DNA from: Pinus tabuliformis
Taxonomy: Eukaryota; Streptophyta; Pinopsida; Pinales; Pinaceae
Reading direction: 5' to 3'
Assembly: GCA_031772625.1 (NCBI GenBank)
Contig: CM062804.1
Coordinates: forward strand, 1,022,921,208-1,022,985,207
DNA length: 64,000 nt
Shown: positions 21,947 to 33,499 of the stretch, in pieces
How positions within the stretch are numbered: position 1 is the first letter of the stretch
Layout of the letters: every line of letters starts with the position of its first letter
Notes under the pieces: generated by a model
What the model was told of the DNA's origin: nothing
The model's input: the letters and a program-made list of their open reading frames with translations, nothing else
Database searches by the model: none
Made by a program: the position numbers and the translations under genes

Positions 21947-22635
21947 GTAAGTCTTCTTTACATGTCTTGTGCCGCATTTCTATCATTTTTTATGTTTCTC
22001 TTTGTGTGAGTGATGGATGCTTCATTTCAATGAGTTCTTGTTTTCTTTTCAATGTATGTTATCTTGTAGAAGAATCGTTTCAGTTTTCGTTTTCATCTCA
22101 CTATTGTCGCATGCATGACATTGTTTTGCGCTGACGGTCGTCGTTGCAGTGACCCGCTTCACACACATGCATGTTTTCTTGTTTTATGAATCCTACACTT
22201 AATTTTTGCATGTATTATCATTCACTCTTGTTTACACTTAGTTTCACCATGCATTCAGACTTCTCATGTTTTCAGTCACCCATCGACGGGTCTGGGATGC
22301 CTTAGCCTAGACCTTGCCTTGCCCAGCTAGCATTGCCAATTTCTGGAAGTGAAGGCTCTACCTTCCCTCCAGAAATTGCACAAGTCTAGCCCATAATTGA
22401 CCTCCGGGCTTGCATTACACAATTTTGGGAGGTAGTGCCTTGCTGGCCCCAGAAACTTTGCAATGCAGTTTACTGGTTTACATGTCACTGCGAACTGAAA
22501 TTGCGCATTGCGTAGTTTCAATTCTCAACAGGCCTAGCTAGACTATGAATTACATAGTTCCAGCTGTCAGTTAGCCTCTCGACATCCCAGACTATGCCTT
22601 TTGCAGTTTTGGTAGTCATTCTCCTAGCCTGCCGG

Positions 22636-23767
22636 TGTGTGACACAGGTACGTTCCCTCTGCAGACAAAGGCAACCCCTCTAGCCCTAGAGTGGGTCTAG
22701 TCACTACAAAGACAATACCAAAGCAAATTTCCTTAGAAAGTTGGTGTTATGAAGGCCTACCTTCGGTCCATCGTTCGATGAAGTCCTCATCGTGTTGCTC
22801 CAGCCTTCGTTCTTCTAGTCACTTGTACCTGAAACAACATGTACAGAAACACCACAAATGTAATAGGAAACAACCAAACAATCTACTTGAAGAGTCAAGG
22901 AACCTCAAGCTATCGACATACAATTTCAACATGCGATATAGGAAACAAGCTATTGATTTGTATTAATATAAATCAAAGTAAAACTTAAAACCAAGCCTTA
23001 ACATCGTAAGTCTCCTCGAAGGGTCCCATCGGCATGTCTTCGTAAGCATTTACTTCTGAACCATCTCCCAAGGGAACAAATGACTCTCTCTTTAGTTCAA
23101 AAGGTTGATGCTAGAAATTTCTCAAGTCAACTCTACTCAAACATCTCTCAAGCCAAAATACATGTCAAGCTACTTCCACACTTCAATAACACTCTCTACC
23201 TCTACTCCTCTCACAGAAACCTGAACCTATCAAATTACATCTAGCTATCATCCAGTTACCTCCAACTAGCTAATCTCATTCATGGAGGAGCCATTTATAG
23301 GAGGGAGAGGTTCCATAAGACATGGGAGGAAGATATTATCTCTTAGGGAAGTTGCACAAAAGTTGGAACAACTATCCCAGAAGAGAGAGGCGAGCTCAAC
23401 TAACCCAACAACCATCCCTAGGACCGCCCATGAAGCAATTTCATCTCGAAGTTTTGACGAGTTGTTAAAAAACTTTCCAAATTTGGCTCGTCGTGGGTGC
23501 AACATAGGGACAGAGTGAAGACTTCGCTAGTGCTAGTGTTAACTTGACCATCTTCATGGGAGGGATAACTTATGACCTGTAATGACCCAGAAACTTAAGT
23601 AAAAAGGGGTCTGCTTTAGGGATAATGAACTGAGACATTCTTCCTGAGATTACAAGGAAGGTTTTGACACATCATTGGCAACATGACACAGAATAGATGT
23701 CAGCAACATGGACCAGTAGTATCCGGGATCAGGGAATGCAGAGTTGATGACAAATTATTGTGTAACA
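22636..23767 (-). repeat. 3' LTR of the nested gypsy relative
   Basis: It is 1132 bp from TGTTACAC to TCACACA, with the standard TG and CA ends. On the minus strand a TATAAATGG word at about 23300 is a likely TATA box in the middle of the LTR. Confidence 0.75.
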
Positions 23768-23783
23768 GATGCCCCCTAAAGCA
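23768..23783 (-). other. Polypurine tract of the nested gypsy relative
   Basis: The minus strand reads GCTTTAGGGGGCATC immediately before the LTR start. Its position and purine run fit the primer for plus-strand synthesis. Confidence 0.7.
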
Positions 23784-23929
23784 TGAAGGTCGAGAGAGTG
23801 GGAGGGGTGAAATGCTTTACGAATCCATAACCGAAACAGAACTTCTTCACAGAGAACCTGCAGACGCAAGTACAACTGATATATCTGATACATGAGAACA
23901 TAGTGAAAGGACATACATGTTCATAAGGC

Positions 23930-25400
23930 ATGGGTGCAGCCATCCAGAACATAAACATAAATGATCTATGGTATGGACGCAACCTTCCAATCAGAAAGAC
24001 CAAAATACTCAAGTATGGTCGCAGCCATCCAATCAAAAGAGTCATGTATGAATCAATCCACTCAACCTAGACATGTGTAATCTGAGCCCAGGGTCTTGAA
24101 TCCCAACTGGACTATGGTACAATTTCTAATATGCGAATAAATGTGTTGAAGTCGAGCATACTAAAAAATCACTTGATTACCAGCCAATTATGTAAACTGT
24201 TAACAAGCGCGAGAGAGACCACCAATAATATCAATGGTTCTCAAGGTAATGCTAGTACAATCCACAAAGTGTGAAAAATGATCTGAAGTCGAACACTTGT
24301 GAAATCACTCGATCGAAGAACAAGGATGCAAGCCTATCGTCGAATGCAAATAACATGCCATTGAGGCATGCAAGCTCTAGGGTACCAGAAAGGAGTCTCT
24401 ATATCAACTTCCTGGATAATGAACTGAAGTAAACAGGAAGAGACCAGTCGAAGGAGGGCCATAATTTTTCCCACATCATCGAACCGAGACAAAGGAACAA
24501 GATGAATGTGAATGAGACAGAGAATCTGAGGAAGGTGTGTAAGGTCACAGACTACAAAAGGATTAAACTCTTGAACATATCGGTGACACGACTCCAGAAT
24601 TTGGCAGCATTTTGGTACCAGGGGATCAAAGGTCATGATGATGCAGCAAGGATCATATGGAATGAGGCAAAATGAATAACCCAAAACCCAGAAAGCCAAT
24701 GGTAGAATGAGGATATCCCAACCTGACACGAAGCAGAAAGAGTGTCGATGTCCAAGAGCGACAAGCTGCCGTAACAACCAACAGAATGTTTCCAATTTCC
24801 CCCCACCATTTCTGTCGAGTACCCCAATTATTTTTGAAGCACAAGCTTGAAGAGGATATCATATGCTTGTAATGTAAGTTCATCCTTCGGACGAATCTGA
24901 CCTAGTGATTTTAATGAGCCCGCGGAAAGAGAAGCTCGGTCTCATCATGGTGACAAGGCCAATGTCGTCAGGGTTTAACGAGTCCGACATAGGTAAAACT
25001 CAAAGTCTTTTTCATATTTAGAGAGTTTGAAAAAGACATGGAAAAGAAAACTCCAAAGGTCCCTTTTCATAAATTTGTCCCTCGAATCCGAAAAGGTAGA
25101 AAAAAATACCCAAGGGAACCTATTGACCATGATAGATCAATGCATACCCTTTTTGTAAATAATCTATCCCAGCCCAAAAAAGGGGTAAACTTATACTGGG
25201 TAGATGAAATTTCGCATCCATTAATGAGTTCGAAATGACAAGGGCTCAACCATATTTTTGTCTTTAAAGGGTTGGAAAAGAGCTGAAAGTAGACTCCCAT
25301 TTTTATTCTCTTTAACGAGTCAAAAAGGGAAAAATACTCGGCAATCTTTTTATCTTTTATGAGTCAGAAAACAGCTTAAAAGTGACTCATCCTAGAGGAA
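23930..25400 (-). repeat. Gypsy 3' internal region, second copy
   Basis: It matches bases 1-1500 segment by segment. At its left end are three or four units of GGTATGGTCGCAGCCATCC-like sequence. It is non-coding as far as I can see. Confidence 0.7.
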
Positions 25401-25901
25401 CGAGTGGTATAAAGGGTAGCAACTGGTTCCAACAATAGAGGAACTGCTCAAAACACATAATGGTCAAGGGACTGGCTAATAAAACCACTCATCGCTGTGG
25501 TCCCTCAGGAAAGAAAAAAACAACCAAGTGAAAGCATATGGTCAGCCAAAGAGATGGTGGAAATGGAATGAAACAACCAAGGCTCATCTAGCAGAAATTA
25601 GCTGATGAAAATGGAAACCATGAGATGTAAGTCAGGTGTGGGTTCGTTTTTACACAAGCTTGAACCATGGAGAACTTTGCTTGGGTGCGGTTTCATGTTT
25701 ACACAAGCTCGAAACAAAAAACTATGCTTGAATAAGTTCGCATGCCCCAGTATAATGACACAAATCGAGGTACATGCCCCCCAAGCTTAATTTCATTCAA
25801 CTAGGTGGATGGAATGAAGGTTCACTTTCAAGATCTTGGAAAGACATGACTAGGATTGTATGAGATCTTAATCAAATACTCAATTTGGAAAGGGAGTTGT
25901 T

Positions 25902-26164
25902 TCATTTTTTAATGAGGTTGACACAGTAAAATAACTATCCTCAAGACTCTTATTTCATTTTTTAATGAACTTGACACAAGACAAAGAAATATGCTCATGA
26001 ATCCTTGTTTCATTTTTTAACGAGGTTGACACAAGATCAGGAACTATCCTCAACACCCCTTGTTTCATTTTTTAACGAGGTCAACACAAGAAAAGAACTA
26101 TCCTCGTGTCCTGTTTCATTTTTTAATGAGGTTGACACAGGAGAAGAACTATCCTCGGCACCCC
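25902..26164. repeat. 53 bp tandem repeat, five copies
   Basis: Five units each start with TTTCATTTTTTAA(C/T)GAGG, followed by TTGACACA, a short purine stretch and ACTATCCTC. They adjoin the 338 bp LTR remnant, so on the minus strand they lie just inside the broken 5' LTR. Confidence 0.85.
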
Positions 26165-26502
26165 TATGAAGCGATTTCATCTCGAATTTTTGACAAGTTG
26201 TTCAAAAACTTTCCAAATCTGGCTCGTCGTGGGTGCAACATAGGGACAGAGTGAAGACTTCGCTAGGGCTAGTGTTAAATTGACCATCTTCGTCGGAGGG
26301 ATAACTTCTGACCTGCGACAACCCAAAACCATAAGTAAAAAGGGGTCTGCTTCAGGGATAATGAACTGAGACATTCTTCCTGTGATTACAACGAAGGTTT
26401 TGACACATTATTAGCAACATGACAGAGAATAGATGTCAGCAACATGGACCGACAGTGTCCAGGATCAGGGAACGCAGAGTTGGTGACAAATTACTGTGTA
26501 AA
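26165..26502 (-). repeat. 5' LTR remnant of the nested gypsy relative
   Basis: It corresponds to 23430-23767 of the 3' LTR. The terminal TG has mutated to TT (TTTACACAG on the minus strand). Confidence 0.75.
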
Positions 26503-26649
26503 CCGTTGAAAATTACAGAATATTCACAGATAGTTACATAGGTACATTCCATGTCAATCCTCCAGTTTGTTTTGGTTTTCGACTCACATATTGCTTGTCA
26601 TTAGTGTTGCTATGTTTCCAAGTATCACAAGTGTTCGTCTACCTCTCAG

Positions 26650-27600
26650 CAGCACAAGTACAATGTCTTCCAAGAGAGCAGAGTCGAAGACATTGTTCAG
26701 AGCACAACTAGGGATGCAGTCAATCAAGTGTCTATGAACTTTCCTATCTATGAAGACATCAAGTTGTTCATGGACCAAGATATCAAGATGAAATGGCAGC
26801 GACGTCACAGCGAGAAGCACCATTCGCAGTGGTAGAAGGTAGCACATCTGCATGTGACAAATGCAAGAGGAAGGTTGTTGATAGTGCAGAGGCAGAACAA
26901 AGTTGTAAGCTCAAGCAAATCGACTTGTTATGAAAGTAGCTTTGTAGGTTGAGGCTATGAGGTGGCAGCATGACAAGAGGATCATGCGAAGGCAGAGATA
27001 GAAATAGAGAAGGAGTTGCAGGTGCTAAAGAAGCAACTCAAGGAAGAACAGGAGCTCAATAGACAAGAGAAGGAGTTGCAGTAGGAACATGTATAACATG
27101 AGGCACAACATCCACAAACTGATGAAAATGTGCCCATACAGGCTATAGATCCATTCAGTGGTCATCATGGAGCAGACAGGGTAAGCAGTGCTATCGATCA
27201 CATGCAAGGGTATTCAAGACCATGGATGTCATTGTGTGCATGCATGCGATCCCAACCATTTGGCACACTAACCAAGGCAAAGACAAGAAGCAAGTATGAC
27301 TCAAGCTAAACATGTATTTTGACAAGTTGATGTGCATGTTCACTAGCACACACTCGGAGATCAACACAGAAACTACACATCAGTATGTTGTTGGTCTAAC
27401 TGAACTTAGGAAGATTATGCGCATGTTATCAAATGAGTTTGACAAAGGAGCCATATCAGTGTACCCAGATGCAATGGAGGCAAGAGTTTGCTTTCAGCAG
27501 GATGTCACCATTGAGCACATGGACACCATCATAGAGGACTAAGCTTGGCATCAGTTCACCACCATCGATCATCGCAAGGATTTTGAAGAGTTGGTCTTAC
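26650..27600 (+). pseudogene. Second exon-like coding block in the 3' LTR, decayed
   Basis: This is the counterpart of 16112-17060. The acceptor-like CTACCTCTCAG is kept, and the frame opens in phase 0 and stays open past the site of the stop in the first copy (CAA here). Its own first stop is a TAG at 26836-26838, which is GAG in the other copy. A Lys/Glu-rich coiled-coil-like stretch lies at about 27005-27085, and an open part at 27312-27542 (MYFDKLM, SNEFDKGAIS, QQDVTIEHMDT). Unknown family. Confidence 0.45.
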
Positions 27601-28495
27601 TACAACTATCGAGTGTTAGTGATAGCTTGCATGGCTTGCTCAAGCCTATTTTTTCTCACATGGGTATATGTGCATATTGGATGTAACATCTTGTAAAGGG
27701 GAAGTCCAAGTGTTAATAGTTGAATGTAACAATCATAGAGTAGTTGAAGAGTCATGAGGGTAGGTGAATAATCATAAAGTGGAATGTCAAGGGTCACCCC
27801 ACCCTTTTCTATTTATAGTACCTCATAATTGATTGTAAAGGCTTTTGGTTAGCCAAGCTTCTGATAAGAGTATCTTAGAGAAAGATTGGAGAGTATTAAT
27901 ATATTTATTTGGAGGAGCAGGCGGCAATAACTGTAACATTCCGCTATCAGGACTAGTGATTTGTCATGGTTGTACTGTATGATTGTAACTTTCACTTCTT
28001 AATATAGCAAAGCCAACACGTTTCATGCATATGTTGTAATTGTATTTCAGCTATCTTGGTTACTCTAAAGATATATGTATATGTTTCTTACAGATGCATG
28101 TATGGACTCTTTCTGTATAAGTATGTATGAATATTACTAAGATGTGTTGTTGGTTTAACCATCACTTTGGATTGTTAGCTTACTTTCTTTCCAATTTGTG
28201 ATGCATCTTTGCTTATGTGTTCCCTTCCAAGCCCCGTGCTTCCACAAGTTTCCAAGGGGCGCACTCACCTCACTTTCCATGTGTTATAACCATTCATACA
28301 CCTTCCTTGGCTTGCTACGCATGTCACACCCTTGCTACCAACAGGGACATCTTACTTGCCTCTGCATGCAACTGCAGTCAAGGAAATACTGTACGACCCA
28401 TTACCGGGACTCCTACACCAAACGATTTGAGGTCTAATTAGGACTTCTTACTGGGAGATCCCCTGAGATGTTGGCGGGTCCAGCACCGTCGACTA

Positions 28496-29130
28496 AACCT
28501 ATATGCACTTGAATTAGAAGATACATGCAAAGCCTTGATGAGCAAGGAAAAGACTATATATATGGTGGTTGAGACGGATCATATTAGACCTCTCAACATG
28601 CAGACTCAAAAGAAGCCTTAGGACGTTTTGGAGAAGCCACAAATGGAGAATCAAAGAGAAGCCAGAGTGGAGATATACACTAAAGTAGAGACCTCCAGGA
28701 AGGGGATAGTTCGATCCAAGTGGGCAGAAGGAGAACATTCATCCATGCCTCTAGGAGTGAGGTGGAGCGATGTAGATCCCTAGTCCAAGAGTTGCATAAT
28801 TTAGGCAGAGTCCATTGAGGAATTATCCTCATGGATCATTACCTTGTTTCGGGGCCCACAATATTCAGCAACAAGAGGATCAGTTTCAGTTAGATGTTGA
28901 GAAATGAAGAGGAGTGTTAACATCAGAGTAGGAGGCTCAATATTAAAATTAACAACAACACAATTTTCCTAGTAGAAAGTTGCAGAAACAGTTGATTTAG
29001 TTTGTTTTTTGGATGCTTCTCAGTTACAGATGTTGCAGTTGCAGCAGCAAAAGTTAGAGGTGTTGCATCAAGTACATTCCAAAGGTGTAGGATAGGGGTG
29101 GTTTTTAATCCCTTTCTTGTTGAGAGGGAG
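28496..29130 (+). pseudogene. Copia-1 pre-integrase remnant and 3' non-coding part
   Basis: From 28499 the frame reads YALELEDTCKALMSKEKT, the direct continuation of the frame broken at 14254, then hits a TAG at about 28619. The remaining 500 bp, with scattered stops, does not show integrase, RT or RNase H, so most of pol has been deleted. At the end, TTGAGAGGGAG (29120-29130) is the purine tract next to the LTR. Confidence 0.75.
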
Positions 29131-30583
29131 TGTTGAAAATGCAGAAAGAAAGTCTCAATTTTCATTTTTTTCCTTAATTAAAATTGAGAAAATTCGAATT
29201 TCCACATCGATAGACAACTTGGAGGAGTTAACTGATGTGAAATAACCCTTTTCACTTAGTTAAGAACAGTCAATTCAAGTTAATGAGTTGAAGTTCAATT
29301 TACTTGAGTTGACTCCTAAAAAATAGGAGTCTAGCTCATTTAATTCGAGTTAGGGACATGAAGTTCATGTAGGTTTTAACCCTGTACATAAATTGCCTAC
29401 AAACAAATTTTTAAAAATAGAAAATATACAATGGCCAAAAACACAAAACAAATACATAGATATTTTCCCCTGGATCGTAAAAATGGTACTCCCAGATTGA
29501 TTTTTAATTATATTCCTTTCAATGTTAGAATACATATGTATACATGACGAAGCATCCATAAACCCCAATCCATTAACCCTGTATTAGAGCATAGTTGTAG
29601 TTGCCTTGACTAGATCTACAAAATACCATGGGAAGAAAACCATCATGCCCAAAACCATGTGCGAAATCCATGCACAAAACCATAGGTAGGTATTCCCATC
29701 TAATATAGGGTCGAAAAAAAAAATTCCCAGGGGGACTACCGCCCCCTGCAAAACCCCTAATGAAGGGGGAGTTGGCTGCACCCCCTCTCACCCCCTGGCT
29801 TCGCGTGTGAGTCTAGTCGTGGAAATAATATAGCACACACCCAACGGTTCAGTTGTCTGCAATGAGCTCCTAAATTTTAGTAGCTTAGATTGAGTTAATT
29901 TCAGTTGTAGTAATTTAATTCAATTAAATTGAGTTATGGTCAGTTAGACTAGTTCTAACTAATGGAGGAACTAGTGTAAGGTTAATTTGTGGAAGTGGAA
30001 CTTCAACCACACTTAGTGATCATCTAGATAAATAATCAATTAGCCTAAATTAGTTCATGCATGTTGATAATTTGAGTTGCCCAGTTGAGATCGAGATTTC
30101 AAGGCAGTGTACTATTAGTTGTAGACTATTCCAAAGTGTATAAGTGGTGCATGCAGTCAAAGGAAGGACATAGAAGAATTACGCAATCCAGATGAGGGAA
30201 TTTTCTAATTAATAAGGGCCTAATTCCTAAAGGAACATCACAAGGAATTAGGAGCTTGGAGAACTTGAATATTTGCTAAGTGTTGGACAGAGTCAGTCAA
30301 TGAGACAAAGGGATAAATTATACACTTTCAGGGTGTGCTCAAGCTTGAGCAAGCATTATATTTCTCGTCTATTCTTTGATTAATTCAATACAAATAATAA
30401 GGGGTTTTGAACAGTTGTTTTCCCCTAGATAAATATCTGTGTATGTGTGTTAAATATTTATGCATGTTTATGATATGTGTTCTCGATAGTGAATTGCTTT
30501 CCATGGATGAGTAGAGTAGATTTGAGTCTTATGATTTAGCAAATTTCATGAGCAGTTTCGAATCTACACATAGAATTTCTACA
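29131..30583 (+). repeat. Copia-1 3' LTR
   Basis: This 1453 bp LTR starts TGTTGAAAATG and ends TTCTACA. The last 640 bp matches the 5' LTR. Part of the middle (about 29570-29830) has a different, C-run-rich composition with CAGGGGGACTACCGCCCCCTG, an imperfect hairpin, and may be a small insertion absent from the 5' copy. Confidence 0.85.
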
Positions 30584-33000
30584 TGAAACCCCTTTGACAA
30601 CCCCTTTATCTGCTTCTCTTGTGGAATCATAGCCCCCAAACATTATCGTACACCTCATATATTAGCTAACAATGTATTAGGATTGTAGAAATTTTTAATA
30701 ATATAACACTTATTCACAGAGATTATCTTGATTATACACTATCTGCGGAATGCATGCATAATACATAACCTCCTCTACGTTGATCATCAATTTGTGGAAT
30801 TAAAAATAATTGCATGCGCACATTGAAACATCAATCACACATATCAACACAGTATGTAATGGGGAAAGCATACAACCGAAAACCCCGAACTAGTTGTATA
30901 TTATAATGATAGAGAACATGTAACAATACATAGTACAATACTCCTCACAAGTACTCAGTACTATCTCCACCTACTACACACAAACTAGCTCATATCCGAA
31001 CAAGTCACTGGTTCAAATCTCCTCCACTATTTTCCTGCCTCTACTGCGCAATCCAAGTTGAGAATAGATCCAATCCAAGTTCAAATTCCCTTGGCTTGTA
31101 TTGCGCAATCCTCATTGGCAATCTCCATCAATGATTGTGCAAATCTCATGCACAACTATAGTCACAACTGATAGTAGTCCCTCCCTTTCACCCACCTCTA
31201 ACACTTGTCTCCGCTAAACTGTCCAAGCACTGAGTTAACTGATGTATTCTTTAGTTGATTTATGAGTTAATAATTAATTCACATCACTCATCACTAGTGT
31301 ATTTGGCAGTTAGACTAAATACAACTAGTTCAACTAAGTCAAACTGAACACAACTCCATCAACTCCTCAATCAACTCCACCAAACTCAATCACTTGAGTT
31401 CTAACTGAAGTCCATCATGCAATAGCTCAACTAACCCATAGGAAAAGCATATTTCCTTATGGCAGTTGCATGTGCCACATCCGTAGCTCGAACTGAAGTG
31501 CTGCAAGAGGATAAGATAATGTTTATAGTCCAAATATTATTAAGAGCTAATAATATTCGACTGTTCTATTTTTAGACTGGCAGTCTAAAAATAGACTCCG
31601 CCCATATGTCTAACTAGCATTTGCACCACATGTTGCAAAAGAAACGTCGTAAGGCAATGGCATAAGAAACATTAGCAATTTTGTTGCTTTTTATCGTATG
31701 TTATGTTTTAGGGAGATTCCAAATAGGATATGTTCAAAGTGAAGGTAATGCATAACACTTCACTCCAAAGGATTTATGAAAATGCTCTTCATTAAGATTC
31801 TAAAACCGTTATAAGTAAATGTTTTAAATCAAACATTTCATAATAAAGTAATATCGTATCACCTTAATTCACAAGGCAATGGATAATAGTTTTTGTTGAT
31901 TAAAAATTGGCCTAATTTTATGAGGAAAACTTAATAGAAAGGCTTTAATAGTAAGGGGAACATTAATAAACTCCCTCATTATTTGTTATATAATGTTGTT
32001 AATTTGGCTACTTGTTGCTTCTTATCGTTATTTCAGTCATGTAATATTTGAAAACTATAAAATAATGGTATTATTTATTCTCTTTGGACCATTGTATTGT
32101 TACTTGTTATTGATTCATGAAATTTTTGTATCCTCTCTTTTCATTCTTTTAATTTGTGTCATCCCAAAAAAAAATTCTCCAATAACCTATATTATTGCTA
32201 TCTTAGCAGTGACATTGCCATTAAGTTTGCACAACTAAGTTTGTAGTTTCAATTGCAAATTTAATGCCTCCATTTTTGCTATATATGAAATTGATATTCA
32301 CATAAATTGATTAATATAGATCTTCAAATAATTTATTTAAATAACATGTTAAAATATTTTTGAGAAATATAAGGTTTAAACATCTTACTCACATCAACTC
32401 ATATCTACATATTCTAGCAACATTTTATAGTTACAATTTCTTATTTTATAGAAAATTCTATTTCAACTATTAAGACAACAAGTACACTTTTCAACTCAAT
32501 ATTATAAAATAACATCTATACCAAACAATAAACAAACAACCATAAACTTTATAAAGTGATAACTTTGTATTTTTATTTTATTTCATGTATGTATCACACT
32601 AATAAACATGTGTATATTTTAAAGAAATTATTTGTATTAACATATGTATCTAACAGATTTCAAAGTATAAGAAGCGAGCTGACGGTGGATGTGAAATTTT
32701 TCTTTAGTTTGTTGTACACAGTTTTGCCCTCTATCATTATCACACCGGCTCATGCAAGGAATTGTGATCATAATTCAATTCATAATATAGTATTTGAAAA
32801 AAATATTCATAGATTGGAAATTTCAACGAACATGGCATACACCGAATATTAAAATTTGAATGTGCTGAATCTCATATTCTATTAACGAGAGACATATAAG
32901 AAGCCTTTTAAGTTGAAATTAGCAAAGTATAAAATAAATGGTTAATTCACTCATAATACTCTTTATCTTTTTCGTGCTGAAATTCAAGTACAATACTTTC
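30584..33000. other. AT-rich intergenic, no gene seen
   Basis: No recognisable coding content was found. It contains a perfect 14 bp inverted repeat at 31565-31595 and some TGCGCAAT words at 31040-31140 that resemble the palindromic words of the long LTR. The open frames at 31993 and 32556 are in very AT-rich DNA and match nothing I know. Confidence 0.5.
31565..31595. repeat. Perfect 14 bp inverted repeat with 3 bp loop
   Basis: TCTATTTTTAGACT, then GGC, then AGTCTAAAAATAGA. Related words occur in the copia-2 LTR at 54381-54408 and 54466-54498. It is too AT-rich to be a clear terminator and is probably part of a repeat family. Confidence 0.8.
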
Positions 33001-33017
33001 ATCCTCATCATTATCAA

Positions 33018-33219
33018 TGTTTCCCTCATCTTTCAAGCAACATGACAATCCCAATCCATTTTATTGGATTTGAATAGCTTTATCATCGTCTTTGATATTC
33101 TCCTTAACAATGGGTAATGTTTCCCTCATCTTTCAAGCAACGTGACGATAACAATCCATTTTATTGGATTTGAATAGCGTTAACATCATCTTTGATATTC
33201 TCCTTAACAATGGGCAATT
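33018..33219. repeat. About 100 bp tandem duplication
   Basis: Two neighbouring copies begin GTTTCCCTCATCTTTCAAGC and end TTCTCCTTAACAATGGG. The second overlaps the end of the NBS-LRR remnant. Confidence 0.9.
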
Positions 33220-33492
33220 ACGTATGGTTACATTTTCAAGTTTTGATATTGCCTTTTCCTTCCACACACCATTTGATGATATGATGCTTTGTAAGTGCTC
33301 TAAAGACCATTCCTTTAACATTGGAAAATCACCATTTCCAATGTCCAACTCTTTTAAGCCATGACAACTCTGTATGTGTAATACATGTAAACTAGGTAGC
33401 CACATTCCCGATAGCAATGGCAATTTCATCAACACTCGGCAACAATACATGGTCAACTTTTGGAGTTTGGACATGGATTTTTTATTACACAA
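33133..33492 (-). pseudogene. NBS-LRR-like resistance protein, C-terminal LRR fragment
   Basis: This 119-codon frame shows the pattern of C-terminal LRRs in plant NBS-LRR proteins: LQKLTMYCCRVLMKLP, LPSLHVLHIQSCHGLKEL, then SKLENVTIRNCPLLRRI, with the Cys-Pro-x-Leu motif. These proteins sense pathogen effectors in the cytoplasm. The nucleotide-binding part was not found upstream (to the right), so this is an isolated fragment. Confidence 0.6.
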
Positions 33493-33499
33493 GTTTGAT

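Larger units (their letters stand above)
22636..26502 (-). mobile_element. Deleted gypsy relative nested in the LTR at 20916-28495
   Basis: On the minus strand a 3' LTR starts TGTTACACAATAATTTG at 23767 and ends GTGTCACACA at 22636. It is preceded by a purine tract (GCTTTAGGGGGCATC, 23782-23768). The first 338 bp of the LTR recur at 26502-26165 as the remains of the 5' LTR. Between them lies sequence shared with bases 1-1500, the 3' part of the Tat-like gypsy. No gag or pol remains, so a deletion joined the 5' LTR region to the 3' internal region. The flanks read CCGG on the left and CCGT on the right, a plausible worn target duplication. Confidence 0.75.
14255..28495 (+). mobile_element. Gag-only LTR retrotransposon with about 3.7 kb LTRs, inserted in copia-1
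   Basis: Two direct repeats in the same order, 14255-17991 and 20916-28495 (the latter minus a 3.87 kb nested insert), bracket a 2.9 kb internal region. The left repeat is followed by TTTCGGCGCTAGAAGGAGG, a phrase seen at the start of gypsy internal regions. The internal region holds one gag-like ORF (18044-18919) and no protease, RT or integrase. A matching target duplication flanks the whole element. It fits the non-autonomous class known as TR-GAG or large retrotransposon derivatives, which need enzymes from a partner. The LTRs differ by many substitutions, so the insertion is old. No clear purine tract precedes the right LTR. Confidence 0.8.
20916..28495 (+). repeat. 3' LTR of the gag-only element, split by a nested insertion
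   Basis: It starts TGTTCTAGCGACTAC, runs to 22635, is interrupted by a minus-strand gypsy relative at 22636-26502, and resumes at 26503 to end near GTCGACTA at 28495. Both parts align in order with 14255-17991. The break corresponds to about 15965 in the 5' LTR. Confidence 0.8.
11940..30583 (+). mobile_element. Copia-1: LTR retrotransposon, pol largely deleted, interrupted by a nested element
   Basis: The 5' LTR ends at 12986 with TTTTGACA and is followed at once by TGGTATCAGAG, the initiator-methionine tRNA primer site usual in copia. Gag/pre-integrase sequence runs 13061-14254, is interrupted at 14255-28495, and resumes in the same codon phase at 28496. The 3' end has a purine tract (29120-29130) and an LTR starting TGTTGAAAATG at 29131 and ending TTCTACA at 30583. 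Integrase, RT and RNase H are not found between 28620 and 29130, so this is an internally deleted copy. Stops in gag show long inactivity. Its LTR start resembles that of copia-2 at 54580, so the two are probably one family. Confidence 0.85.

Noticed and set aside
25902..26164. Regularly spaced repeat considered as a CRISPR-like array
   Set aside because: Units are tandem with similar spacers, in plant DNA inside an LTR element. A minisatellite explains it.
31993..32238. 81-codon hydrophobic ORF in AT-rich DNA
   Set aside because: Ile/Leu/Phe richness is expected from AT-rich sequence. No upstream exon or homologue known.
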